A stretch of DNA of 12,480 nucleotides from JBAWVR01 sp964583845 (lineage in GTDB: Bacteria; Patescibacteriota; Minisyncoccia; Phycocordibacterales; GWA1-40-21), in assembly GCA_964583845.1 (NCBI GenBank), contig CAZOXG010000028.1, positions 1-12,480 of the forward strand, in the 5' to 3' direction. The notes beneath the pieces are model-generated. The model worked only from the letters and a program-made list of their open reading frames with translations, was not told where the DNA came from and did no database searches. How positions within the stretch are numbered: position 1 is the first letter of the stretch; every line of letters starts with the position of its first letter. The position numbers were made by a program, and so were the translations under genes. Of the stretch, positions 7,282-12,427 are shown piece by piece.

Positions 7282-7731
7282 ATGAAAGAAGAAATTGATA
7301 ATGTTATCCAGGATGAGGAAGATGAAGAAGACTCAAACTTTCGTGTCTTGACTATATTTGAGGTCATTGAACTTATCTTCAATCTGATTATCTGGTGTTT
7401 GATCGAAGGTGTAATGATTCTGGCCGCCAGTATCACTTTGTTCACCATTTATGACATTTTACGAGTGAATTTCGATTGGGCAATAATTCCAATAAGTCAG
7501 TTCTTTGGAGTCATAATTTTAATTCTTATATCTAAATATCTAGTAGATCACCACGGTCCCCGTTCCAAGGATAATATTATGATTCGCTTTATTAAAACCA
7601 CCAATATTTGGAAGGTTTTGCGGAAATCCACTTTTATCGCCATAGCCTGGGTAACCGGTTTGTTCTGTACCTGGTTAGCCACCGGCGGACATTTATTACT
7701 ATGCCGATTCTTTAGATGGGTTTGTCCGTAA
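7282..7731 (+). CDS. Small multi-pass membrane protein of unknown function
   Basis: Not recognised. The protein has 149 residues. A short acidic cytoplasmic-type tail (residues 4-17, with the run DEEDEED) is followed by hydrophobic stretches at about 24-58 (long enough for one long or two short helices), 66-86 and 115-140. A basic connector (about 91-115) lies between the last two. It has no catalytic signature. The start is fixed by GGAGG at 7271-7275, 6 nt before the ATG. It has its own promoter and a terminator after the TAA, so it is probably a single-gene unit. Promoter and leader resemble those of the membrane gene at 4396-4875, hinting at shared regulation. Confidence 0.78.
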   Translation: MKEEIDNVIQDEEDEEDSNFRVLTIFEVIELIFNLIIWCLIEGVMILAASITLFTIYDILRVNFDWAIIPISQFFGVIILILISKYLVDHHGPRSKDNIMIRFIKTTNIWKVLRKSTFIAIAWVTGLFCTWLATGGHLLLCRFFRWVCP

Positions 7732-7753
7732 CCCTTTCTCGAGTTTTGACGAA

Positions 7754-7785
7754 GCCGCTCACCTTTTCCGGGAGCGGTTTTTAAT
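7754..7785 (+). terminator. Terminator of the 7282-7731 gene
   Basis: CCGCTC (7755-7760) pairs with GAGCGG (7772-7777) around an 11-nt loop, followed by TTTTTAATT. It lies about 20 nt after the stop codon. Confidence 0.8.
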
Positions 7786-7794
7786 TATTGATAC

Positions 7795-7826
7795 AAAAAA
7801 ACACCCGAGGAACTCGGATGTTTTTT
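7795..7826. terminator. Terminator of rplU, bidirectional
   Basis: ACA-C-CCGAG pairs with CTCGG-A-TGT with one mismatch and a GAA loop, flanked by A-runs on the left and T-runs on the right. For the minus strand the stem is followed by TTTTTTT, ending the rplU transcript just past its stop at 7832. It also backs up the plus-strand terminator 10 nt away. Confidence 0.82.
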
Positions 7827-7831
7827 AAAAT

Positions 7832-8149
7832 TTATTTAATTGAAGAGATTTCAACTTTGAAGTATGGCTGACGGTGTCCGGCTTTCTTGAAATATTTACT
7901 CTTTTGTTTGTAGTGAATAACTGTAACTTTACCTTCGCGACTGATTTCTTTTATCTCACCAGTTACGGCTGCACCTTTAATAAACGGAGTGCCCAAAGTG
8001 GTATCTTGACCGTTATCAACTAAGAGAACCTGGTCAAAAGTAACTTTATCACCTTCTTTATAATCACCAGAAAGCTTCTCAATTTTGATGAGATCGCCTT
8101 TAGAAACGCGATATTGCTTTCCACCTGTTTGTATTACTGCAAATTCCAT
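7832..8149 (-). CDS. rplU: 50S ribosomal protein bL21
   Basis: bL21 is a large-subunit protein that binds 23S rRNA. The 105 residues agree with the usual 100-105. Family features run throughout: MEFAVIQTGGKQYRVSKGD at the start, then EGDKVTFDQVLLV, LGTPFIKGAAVTGEI and the C-terminal signature KKAGHRQPYFKVEI. A -10 box ends 7 nt before the ATG, so the message is predicted to be leaderless; there is no Shine-Dalgarno. In most bacteria rpmA (bL27) follows rplU, but here a terminator comes directly after the stop, so bL27 must be encoded elsewhere. Confidence 0.97.
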   Translation of the reverse strand: MEFAVIQTGGKQYRVSKGDLIKIEKLSGDYKEGDKVTFDQVLLVDNGQDTTLGTPFIKGAAVTGEIKEISREGKVTVIHYKQKSKYFKKAGHRQPYFKVEISSIK

Positions 8150-8156
8150 AAGCGCT

Positions 8157-8185
8157 ATATTACACTAGGTTAAAAACTTTTGCAA
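8157..8185 (-). promoter_or_regulatory. Promoter of rplU, leaderless start
   Basis: On the minus strand TTGCAA (8180-8185), a 17-nt spacer and TAATAT (8157-8162). Seven nt later comes the ATG, exactly where transcription should begin. This is the clearest leaderless arrangement in the window. Confidence 0.7.
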
Positions 8186-8189
8186 GGGG

Positions 8190-8231
8190 TAAAAAGACAG
8201 GCCGGCAATTCGCTCCGCGAATTGCCGGCCT
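8190..8231 (-). terminator. Terminator of rmuC
   Basis: A perfect 15-bp stem (AGGCCGGCAATTCGC at 8199-8213 with its complement at 8217-8231) closes on a 3-nt loop. On the minus strand it is followed by TGTCTTTTT. It lies 25 nt after the rmuC stop and abuts the rplU -35. Confidence 0.88.
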
Positions 8232-8256
8232 TCCATATCCCTAATCATTGGTTAAC

Positions 8257-9324
8257 TTATTCTTCCGACTCTGGTTTAGTCACCTCCAGCAATTCCATTT
8301 CAGATTCCGCCCCAGTAATTCTGACCACATCCTTATCTATCTTCTTGAACTCTCGATTTGTCGCATTATAGTGATTCACCGTTGTAGTCAAGGCATTTCC
8401 GAGTTTAGACTGATACTCCTCATAGCTCTTTAAGTGCTTCTGTAGACCTTCAACATTCTTACGAATCTCTTTAGCCGATTCTTCAATCTGCATCGCTTTA
8501 AGCCCCTGTAACACGGTCTGTAGATAGGCCAAAAACGAGGTTGGCGACACAATAATTACTTTATATTTATTGGCGGCACGTTGAATCAAATTATCAGTTT
8601 CTTCTGTTATCGCTCCGATTTTGTTTATCAATAAATCATAATAAATCGCTTCGTGTGGAATAAACATAAAGGCAAAATCCATCGTCCCCTCTTTGGGACG
8701 AATATATTTGGAAGTTTCTAAAATACGTAATTTAAGATCATTAACAAAAGCTTTTTCCAATTTTTCTTTTTCAGCTGGATTTTGTTCAGCGCTCAACTTA
8801 TTATAGTTTTCAAGTGAAAATTTAGAGTCGATAGGAATTATTTTATCCTTTACAAAGACGGCGGCATCAACAATTTCGCCATTAGCAAAAGCATACTGCA
8901 TCTTGTATTGAGTTGGAGCTAAAACATTTTGAAGCAAAGTTTCCAAATAATATTCACCCAAAATTCCACGGTGTTTCGGGTTTTTTAAGATATCTTGCAA
9001 GGATTGGAGTTGATCAGCAAACCCAACCACTTGACGATTCGTCTCGTCTAATTTAGTTAAACCCTTGGTTACGTCTTGAATAAGCTTGGCCGACTCTGAA
9101 AACTGATGACGAACAGATTCATTCATCTGTCTTGTTGTCTCGCCCATTTTTTCATCAACTGTTCTGGAGATTTCATTTAACTGTTGTAAAATCAGCTTCA
9201 AACCAATATCATCTTTTGGTTTTTCTTCCGGTTTCTTGGTCAAAAGCTTCCAAACTAGCAAACCGTTAACTAGTAAAATAATAACAATCAGAACTATTAG
9301 CAATATTAAAACTGTTGAAGACAT
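8257..9324 (-). CDS. rmuC: RmuC family protein (DNA recombination / putative nuclease)
   Basis: RmuC homologues limit recombination at inverted repeats in E. coli and carry a PD-(D/E)XK-like nuclease fold; the biochemical activity is not well settled. One membrane anchor (about 4-28) leads into a helical, probably coiled-coil stretch (about 40-115). The RmuC core follows (about 118-290): RGILGEYYLETLL (119-131), Asp153 in EIVDAAVF, the IPIDSKFSLENY motif (163-174, Asp166 and Lys168) and FMFIPHEAIYYDLL. A second coiled coil and an acidic tail finish the 355 residues. The frame also allows an ATG three codons upstream at 9333, but that codon overlaps a perfect TATAAT. ATG 9324 lies 7 nt after the box and is preferred. 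Confidence 0.93.
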   Translation of the reverse strand: MSSTVLILLIVLIVIILLVNGLLVWKLLTKKPEEKPKDDIGLKLILQQLNEISRTVDEKMGETTRQMNESVRHQFSESAKLIQDVTKGLTKLDETNRQVVGFADQLQSLQDILKNPKHRGILGEYYLETLLQNVLAPTQYKMQYAFANGEIVDAAVFVKDKIIPIDSKFSLENYNKLSAEQNPAEKEKLEKAFVNDLKLRILETSKYIRPKEGTMDFAFMFIPHEAIYYDLLINKIGAITEETDNLIQRAANKYKVIIVSPTSFLAYLQTVLQGLKAMQIEESAKEIRKNVEGLQKHLKSYEEYQSKLGNALTTTVNHYNATNREFKKIDKDVVRITGAESEMELLEVTKPESEE

Positions 9325-9331
9325 ATGGAAC

Positions 9332-9360
9332 ATTATAGCAAATATGTTAGAATAGAGGAA
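9332..9360 (-). promoter_or_regulatory. Promoter of rmuC, leaderless start
   Basis: On the minus strand a perfect TATAAT (9332-9337) ends 7 nt before the ATG at 9324. At 17 nt the -35 position reads only TTCCTC (9355-9360), a poor match. It overlaps the divergent promoter region of the YqeY-like gene. Confidence 0.55.
9348..9353 (+). promoter_or_regulatory. Likely -10 box of the YqeY-like gene
   Basis: TAGAAT lies 9 nt before the ATG at 9363; the spacer contains AGAGG, which could serve as a weak Shine-Dalgarno if the transcript starts further upstream. No good -35 is seen. It is only 10 nt from the -10 of rmuC on the other strand, so the two divergent promoters must compete for space. Confidence 0.45.
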
Positions 9361-9362
9361 CT

Positions 9363-9815
9363 ATGATAAGACAAAAAATCAAAGACGAGATCAAAGGTGC
9401 AATGATCAAGAAGGATACAGTTCGCTTAATGACTTTAAGAAACTTAACCGACTCCGTTTCCAAAGAATATGTCGTTAAAGGTATTAAAAAAGATGAAGAA
9501 GTCACCGATGAAGATGTTATCGCTATTGTTAAAAGACTGGTCAAACAACGAAAAGATTCTATTGAACAATTCAACAAAGGTGGACGACCAGAATTAGCGG
9601 CCGATGAGGAGGCTGAATTAAAAGTCTTGGAGGCTTACCTACCACAGACCATGAGTATCGAAGAAATTACCAAGATAGCCGAGGCTAAAAAAGCGGAGTT
9701 AGGTATTACTGACAAGTCTAAAATTGGCGTTTTTGTAGGTGCCCTAATGAAGGATCTTAAAGGTAAAGCTGACGGATCCGATGTTAAGGCGGTGGCAGAA
9801 AAGCTTTTAAATTAA
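9363..9815 (+). CDS. yqeY: GatB/YqeY domain protein
   Basis: Family of stand-alone proteins resembling the tRNA-binding tail domain of the GatB amidotransferase subunit. A role in tRNA-dependent amidation is often suggested but not shown. The 150 residues cover the full family length. It begins IRQKIKDEIKGAMIKKDTVRLMTLRNL, continues with the conserved VKQRKDSIEQFNKGGRPELAADEEAE (about 59-84), then LEAYLPQTMSIEEI, and ends in the helical GVFVGALMKDLKGKADGSDVKAVAEKLL. All segments are typical. It is transcribed away from rmuC, with start codons only 38 nt apart, and ends in a strong terminator, so it is a single-gene unit. Confidence 0.94.
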   Translation: MIRQKIKDEIKGAMIKKDTVRLMTLRNLTDSVSKEYVVKGIKKDEEVTDEDVIAIVKRLVKQRKDSIEQFNKGGRPELAADEEAELKVLEAYLPQTMSIEEITKIAEAKKAELGITDKSKIGVFVGALMKDLKGKADGSDVKAVAEKLLN

Positions 9816-9824
9816 ATGTTTTTA

Positions 9825-9867
9825 AATATAGGCGGGGCAACAGTCGTTGCCCCGCCTATATTATTGT
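9825..9867 (+). terminator. Terminator of the YqeY-like gene
   Basis: A long perfect stem from AATATAGGCGGGGCAAC (9825-9841) to its complement at 9846-9862, with loop AGTC, followed by ATTGT. The AATATA/TATATT base of the stem gives partial A- and T-rich flanks. Confidence 0.85.
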
Positions 9868-9877
9868 ACTCACAAAC

Positions 9878-9907
9878 TTGACACATTACCAATAACTATA
9901 TTATAAT
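9878..9907 (+). promoter_or_regulatory. Consensus promoter of the 9950-10414 gene
   Basis: A perfect TTGACA (9878-9883), an 18-nt spacer and a perfect TATAAT (9902-9907). It is the strongest promoter in the window and drives a gene of unknown function. The predicted leader is about 36 nt and carries an AAGGAGG ribosome binding site. Confidence 0.85.
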
Positions 9908-9949
9908 TTTGGTGGAGTTAAACATTCACAATTTGGAAGGAGGTAGGTT

Positions 9950-10414
9950 ATGCCGGAACTCAGCGACAGAGAAAAATGTGAACGAATAAGTATTTTTCTT
10001 CTTGAACACGAAGGCGTTGAAGTGAAAGCGGAAGACCTGCTTCTATGTTTCTACATGGACGGGTTTCAGTACAAAACTAAGAGTGGTTATAGCAGTAGCC
10101 TCGGAACCATTCTTTGGGTATGGGACTACTTGCTTGTGAAGAACATCCCTCACATACTCAGTCACTTCAAACAAATGGGCGTCCCGTTTGTAAGGGGTCC
10201 AGAACCGGTGACAGAGTGTCAAAGGAAGAGGCTCACAGCAGAGTGGCTACAAGAAAAAAATGCCAGGACGGAGGCCACAGTAATAGCAGAATTTCGTACC
10301 TGTCCCGAGTGTGGGTGCAAATTCAACGACAAGCTGGCAGTTATCTGTCCTTGCTGTGATGCACAGCTGGAAAACGATCAACCCGACGAAGAAAAATCTG
10401 AGTCGACGGACTGA
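9950..10414 (+). CDS. Zinc-ribbon protein of unknown function
   Basis: Not recognised. The protein has 154 residues. The C-terminal part has a rubredoxin-like zinc ribbon, CPEC (118-121) and CPCC (133-136) separated by 11 residues, followed by a very acidic tail (about 141-154). The N-terminal part (about 5-105) looks mainly helical, with amphipathic segments such as REKCERISIFLLEHEG and TILWVWDYLLVKNIPHILSHF. A DNA- or RNA-binding role is possible but not shown. AAGGAGG (9937-9943) lies 6 nt before the ATG. Strong promoter, strong ribosome binding site and its own terminator suggest an abundant product. The TGA stop, followed within 7 nt by a terminator, supports TGA being a real stop here. 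Confidence 0.82.
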   Translation: MPELSDREKCERISIFLLEHEGVEVKAEDLLLCFYMDGFQYKTKSGYSSSLGTILWVWDYLLVKNIPHILSHFKQMGVPFVRGPEPVTECQRKRLTAEWLQEKNARTEATVIAEFRTCPECGCKFNDKLAVICPCCDAQLENDQPDEEKSESTD

Positions 10415-10420
10415 TTCCAA

Positions 10421-10456
10421 GAGCGAGATCCAATTGTGGACTCGCTCATTTTAATT
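10421..10456 (+). terminator. Terminator of the 9950-10414 gene
   Basis: GAGCGAG-A-TCCA pairs with TGGA-CTCGCTC around ATTG, with one bulged A (10421-10447), followed by ATTTTAATT. It lies 7 nt after the TGA stop. Confidence 0.82.
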
Positions 10457-10514
10457 ATTTTATCACGTTATAATCTATGATTATTTATATAAATAGCATT
10501 TTAGTACTTACGCT

Positions 10515-10543
10515 TTAAAATTAATATTTTACATAACTAGAAT
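10515..10543 (+). promoter_or_regulatory. Probable promoter of the 10607-11376 pair
   Basis: TTAAAA (10515-10520), a 17-nt spacer and TAGAAT (10538-10543). The bases after the -10, TTGGTGGTAGTTTAA, closely resemble TTTTGGTGGAGTTAAA after the -10 of the 9950 gene, which supports the assignment. The leader is about 57 nt. Confidence 0.55.
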
Positions 10544-10551
10544 TTGGTGGT

Positions 10552-10577
10552 AGTTTAAGTCTGGAAGCGACTAAACT
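10552..10577 (+). promoter_or_regulatory. Hairpin in the 5' leader of the 10607 gene
   Basis: AGTTTAAGTC (10552-10561) pairs with GACTAAACT (10569-10577) with one bulged A and a 7-nt loop. It sits at the start of the predicted transcript, 16 nt before the AGAGGAG ribosome binding site. It has no T-run, so it is not a terminator; mRNA stabilisation or protein binding are possible. Confidence 0.45.
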
Positions 10578-10606
10578 CACATCAAAAAAGAAAGAGGAGT
10601 GTCACA

Positions 10607-10912
10607 ATGAAAATTCAAATTGGAAAGCGTGAGAAGATTAACCCCGAACTCAAGACCGGGATGGCAATGGTGGAGATTCACACCCAAGGAAGAATGAAAC
10701 CAACCGTTCTGGACTTTGATGAAGTGTGCGACAAGTGTGGTGCACAAATCAAGATCACTGTTTCCGAGGAAGTTTCCACTGGAGTAATTTGGCTGGAAGG
10801 TCCAGACAAGTGTGAAAAGTGCGGACATCAGATTTCGAGCAATACTCCGACATTTGAACCCCTTAATCAGGGACAGATTGAGGAGTGGTTTGGTAAGGTG
10901 AGAATCAGTTAA
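10607..10912 (+). CDS. Small four-cysteine zinc-binding protein of unknown function
   Basis: Not recognised. The 101 residues include two CxxC knuckles, CDKC (41-44) and CEKC (69-72), separated by 24 residues that look beta-rich (IKITVSEEVSTGVIWL). This is the pattern of a zinc ribbon with a long beta-hairpin insert. The flanks are short; the C-terminus is hydrophilic with EEWFGKVRIS. No enzyme motif is seen. AGAGGAG (10593-10599) fixes the start. It is the first of two co-directional genes (next start 41 nt downstream, no terminator between), so it is probably co-transcribed with the 10954-11376 gene. The four cysteines make a real protein likely; the partner or nucleic acid it binds cannot be told. 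Confidence 0.78.
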   Translation: MKIQIGKREKINPELKTGMAMVEIHTQGRMKPTVLDFDEVCDKCGAQIKITVSEEVSTGVIWLEGPDKCEKCGHQISSNTPTFEPLNQGQIEEWFGKVRIS

Positions 10913-10953
10913 GTTAAAAGTTCTAAACAAACAATAGTAAACGGAGGTTTCCC

Positions 10954-11376
10954 ATGGCAATCTACTTGATTCAGGGGTTCTCTTTCCACAAGAGACTCCA
11001 AGGAACTGAGCGTTTCACTCAAGTGGGTGGTAGCGTGCCAACAATAGCCCATGAGGCCGTCACACGCCTCATGTTTTCTGGAGTGATTTTCGGCGAACGT
11101 CGTAGCACAACAAATCTCTCAGGATATTTGCAAGACCGCTTTGGAAACTCGCGATTAATGTATGTGAACATGAATTGGATCCGGGGCACCCTGAACAGTA
11201 TTGACTTTGTAAAAAAGTACGATCATCGTTCTGATGTCATACATTACGAAATGACATTCAACGGTTATTTTTTAGCCGGTAAATATAAAGGTGGAGCAGT
11301 TGGTGAAGGTTTCATAAATTGTTATATTACCAATGCGTCTGGCAGTCTTTTCTTCCCACCGCCATTGGAGGTGTAG
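10954..11376 (+). CDS. Hypothetical protein, downstream partner of the zinc-binding gene
   Basis: Not recognised. The protein has 140 residues with no membrane segment, signal peptide or cysteine motif. The sequence looks alpha/beta, with several aromatic, glycine-rich turns (NGYFLAGKYKGGAVGEGF) and ends FFPPPLEV. GGAGG at 10943-10947 is 6 nt from the ATG. It follows the 101-residue zinc-binding gene after 41 nt and ends before a strong terminator, so the two likely form a small operon. Reality of the gene is supported by the ribosome binding site, its length and the flanking terminator, not by homology. Confidence 0.72.
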   Translation: MAIYLIQGFSFHKRLQGTERFTQVGGSVPTIAHEAVTRLMFSGVIFGERRSTTNLSGYLQDRFGNSRLMYVNMNWIRGTLNSIDFVKKYDHRSDVIHYEMTFNGYFLAGKYKGGAVGEGFINCYITNASGSLFFPPPLEV

Positions 11377-11396
11377 GAACGTAATGTTCCAAAAAC

Positions 11397-11435
11397 AAAT
11401 TACCGCGTCACTTGGAGAGTGATTCGGTAATTTTT
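11397..11435. terminator. Bidirectional terminator after the 10954-11376 gene
   Basis: AAATTACCG-(CG)-TCACT (11397-11412) pairs with AGTGA-(TT)-CGGTAATTT (11418-11433 region), with a two-base internal mismatch, followed by TT on the right and preceded by an A-rich stretch on the left. It serves both the plus-strand operon and the convergent phosphatase gene. A small hairpin GGAAC-GTAAT-GTTCC (11376-11390) lies just before it. Confidence 0.8.
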
Positions 11436-11445
11436 ATTTACAAAT

Positions 11446-12000
11446 TTATACTAATTTTTTATTGATATAATCTAACTTCCATTTATTTTTCTCTTTATTG
11501 AACATAAATTTCGATATTGAAGCATTTTATATTATCAATCGACTAGAAATTTGCTCCGACAATTCATCATTAAAATAGTTTTCCAGCAATAAAAAAGAAA
11601 TAAATGCTTTTAGAAATATTGCATGACTTACCACAACAAAATCACCCTCGGGTAAATTTTGCAAAAAATCTTTTGCCTGTAACAATCTCTGTTTAAATGA
11701 GTCACCATTTTCTTTATAACTGTAATCATTAGGACTTTTATACACAACACTTCTCTCCTTCAAAAAATCTAAGACAATGATTTCCTTTTCGAGATGATCA
11801 GATATTTCTTTTGCTGTTAATTTTGCTCGAAGAACATCACTACTAAACACACTAGATATCTTTCTATCCTTAAAATATTTTGTAACGGCTCTGGATTGCT
11901 TGATTCCTTTTTCTGTCAACCCATCTACAGATCCATTAAAAAGAGGATTATTATTACTTTCACTTTCAGCATGTCGTAAGAAATATATGTTTGTTTTCAC
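11446..12000 (-). pseudogene. Histidine phosphatase (phosphoglycerate-mutase-like) interrupted by an in-frame TAA
   Basis: The branch-1 histidine phosphatase fold is clear over 157 codons: FLRHAES (Arg9, nucleophile His10), LTEKGIKQSRAV, FSSDVLRAKLTA (Arg58), LKERS (Glu82) and VVSHA (His126). All expected catalytic residues are present. The reading frame then meets TAA (11527-11529). Beyond it the same frame stays open for 26 codons to another TAA (11446-11448) and encodes NASISKF...KWKLDYIN, which fits the usual C-terminal N-A-S-I-S strand and closing strand of this family. One base change from codons such as AAA, CAA or GAA would create the stop. So this is a recent nonsense mutation, a readthrough site or a sequencing error. 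The shortened 157-residue product may still fold. The start is GTG at 12000; an in-frame TAG lies just upstream. Confidence 0.75.
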
Positions 12001-12006
12001 TATCTA

Positions 12007-12035
12007 AGTATAACAGAAAGATGAGTATACAGAAA
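12007..12035 (-). promoter_or_regulatory. Possible promoter of the phosphatase gene, leaderless GTG start
   Basis: On the minus strand TTTCTG (12030-12035), a 17-nt spacer and TATACT (12007-12012), with 6 nt to the GTG at 12000. The -10 is good, the -35 weak. There is no Shine-Dalgarno. Confidence 0.45.
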
Positions 12036-12042
12036 TAAATTG

Positions 12043-12136
12043 CGGGGAAATTCGACCTTTACACGGTCAGTACCCTGGTTGGATTTTTTCTACGCTACAA
12101 GCTAGAAAAAATACTCAACCAGGCTTCGATTCCCCG
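12043..12136. repeat. Outermost palindrome of the tRNA-Glu-derived repeat array
   Basis: CGGGGAAATTCGA (12043-12055) and TTCGATTCCCCG (12125-12136) are inverted copies of the tRNA-Glu T-arm sequence. Between them lie a small GACC/GGTC hairpin (12054-12068) and a long hairpin (12074-12123), in which CCTGGTTG pairs with CAACCAGG and ATTTTTTCTA with TAGAAAAAAT. The long hairpin is not a standard terminator, since no T-run follows it. No coding frame of useful length is seen. Confidence 0.65.
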
Positions 12137-12221
12137 ACGAAAGTGCTCCCCAGCACTTTCTTAGGGTTACAAAAATAAAACTACACCTTCGTGCAGTTTA
12201 TTTTTGTGACCCTACGGGGAA
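12125..12221. repeat. tRNA-Glu 3'-end-like palindromic element 1
   Basis: The left arm is TTCGATTCCCCG, then a 25-nt insert containing a perfect hairpin (GAAAGTGCT-CCCC-AGCACTTTC), then TAGGGTTACAAAAATAAA. The right arm is TTATTTTTGTGACCCTA followed by CGGGGAA. The arms pair over about 24 bp with one wobble and one bulge; the centre closes as ACTACAC-CTTC-GTGCAGT. The left arm equals the tRNA-Glu T-arm plus acceptor strand, split by the hairpin. This is its more diverged copy. Confidence 0.75.
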
Positions 12222-12318
12222 CGCTTCGCTTATCTTTTCTTCCTTCATTTTGTCGTCACAAAACTCAGTCGAAACGCGGTCTCATATTTCTCATTGGAGT
12301 TCGAAATATATTCGACCG
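12222..12318. other. Gene-free spacer between the two palindromic elements
   Basis: No gene or promoter is seen. It holds minor inverted repeats: TTTTGT-CGTC-ACAAAA (12248-12263), which resembles the GTCACAAAA trailer motif of the array, and ATATTTC/GAAATAT (12284-12290 and 12303-12309). TTCGACC occurs here (12311-12317) and also at 12051-12057, so the flanks of the outer copies are themselves related. Confidence 0.5.
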
Positions 12319-12427
12319 TTCGATTCCCCGACGTAAGTGATAACATCACTTACTTAGGGTCACAAAATCAAAAAAACGGCCATTTATAGCCTTTTTTTTA
12401 GATTTTGTGACCCTACGGGGAATCGAA
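12319..12427. repeat. tRNA-Glu 3'-end palindromic element 2, its right arm inside the tRNA gene
   Basis: The left arm TTCGATTCCCCG (12319-12330) plus TAGGGTCACAAAATC (12355-12369) repeats exactly the 3' end of the neighbouring tRNA-Glu gene, including 7 trailer bases, in inverted orientation. It is split by a 24-nt insert with a perfect hairpin (GTAAGTGAT-AAC-ATCACTTAC). The right arm (12401-12427) is the tRNA gene itself. Against element 1 the inserted hairpin keeps ACG.AAGTG and CACTT.CT but changes two base pairs on both sides, a covariation that suggests selection on structure or descent from one structured ancestor. Confidence 0.85.
12370..12399 (-). terminator. Terminator of tRNA-Glu
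   Basis: Read on the minus strand: an A-run, GGC, an 8-nt loop, GCC, then G and TTTTTTT. The A- and T-runs extend the stem. It begins about 9 nt after the tRNA 3' end, at the centre of palindromic element 2. Confidence 0.7.

Noticed and set aside
10412..10414. Reassigned TGA (genetic code 25, as in Gracilibacteria/Absconditabacteria)
   Set aside because: This TGA is followed 7 nt later by a terminator hairpin, and the conserved genes need no TGA-encoded glycine. The standard code fits.
12074..12123. Terminator of a minus-strand or plus-strand transcript
   Set aside because: The hairpin is long, but no T-run follows it on either strand; it is better described as part of the palindrome array.
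12125..12427. Integron attC-like folded recombination sites
   Set aside because: The palindromes are long and imperfect like attC sites, but I see no RYYYAAC/GTTRRRY core pair, no extrahelical-base pattern and no integron integrase. The match to tRNA-Glu explains the arms better.
12043..12427. CRISPR array
   Set aside because: The repeats alternate in orientation and the spacings are unequal (roughly 80-100 nt); no regularly spaced direct repeats and no cas gene.
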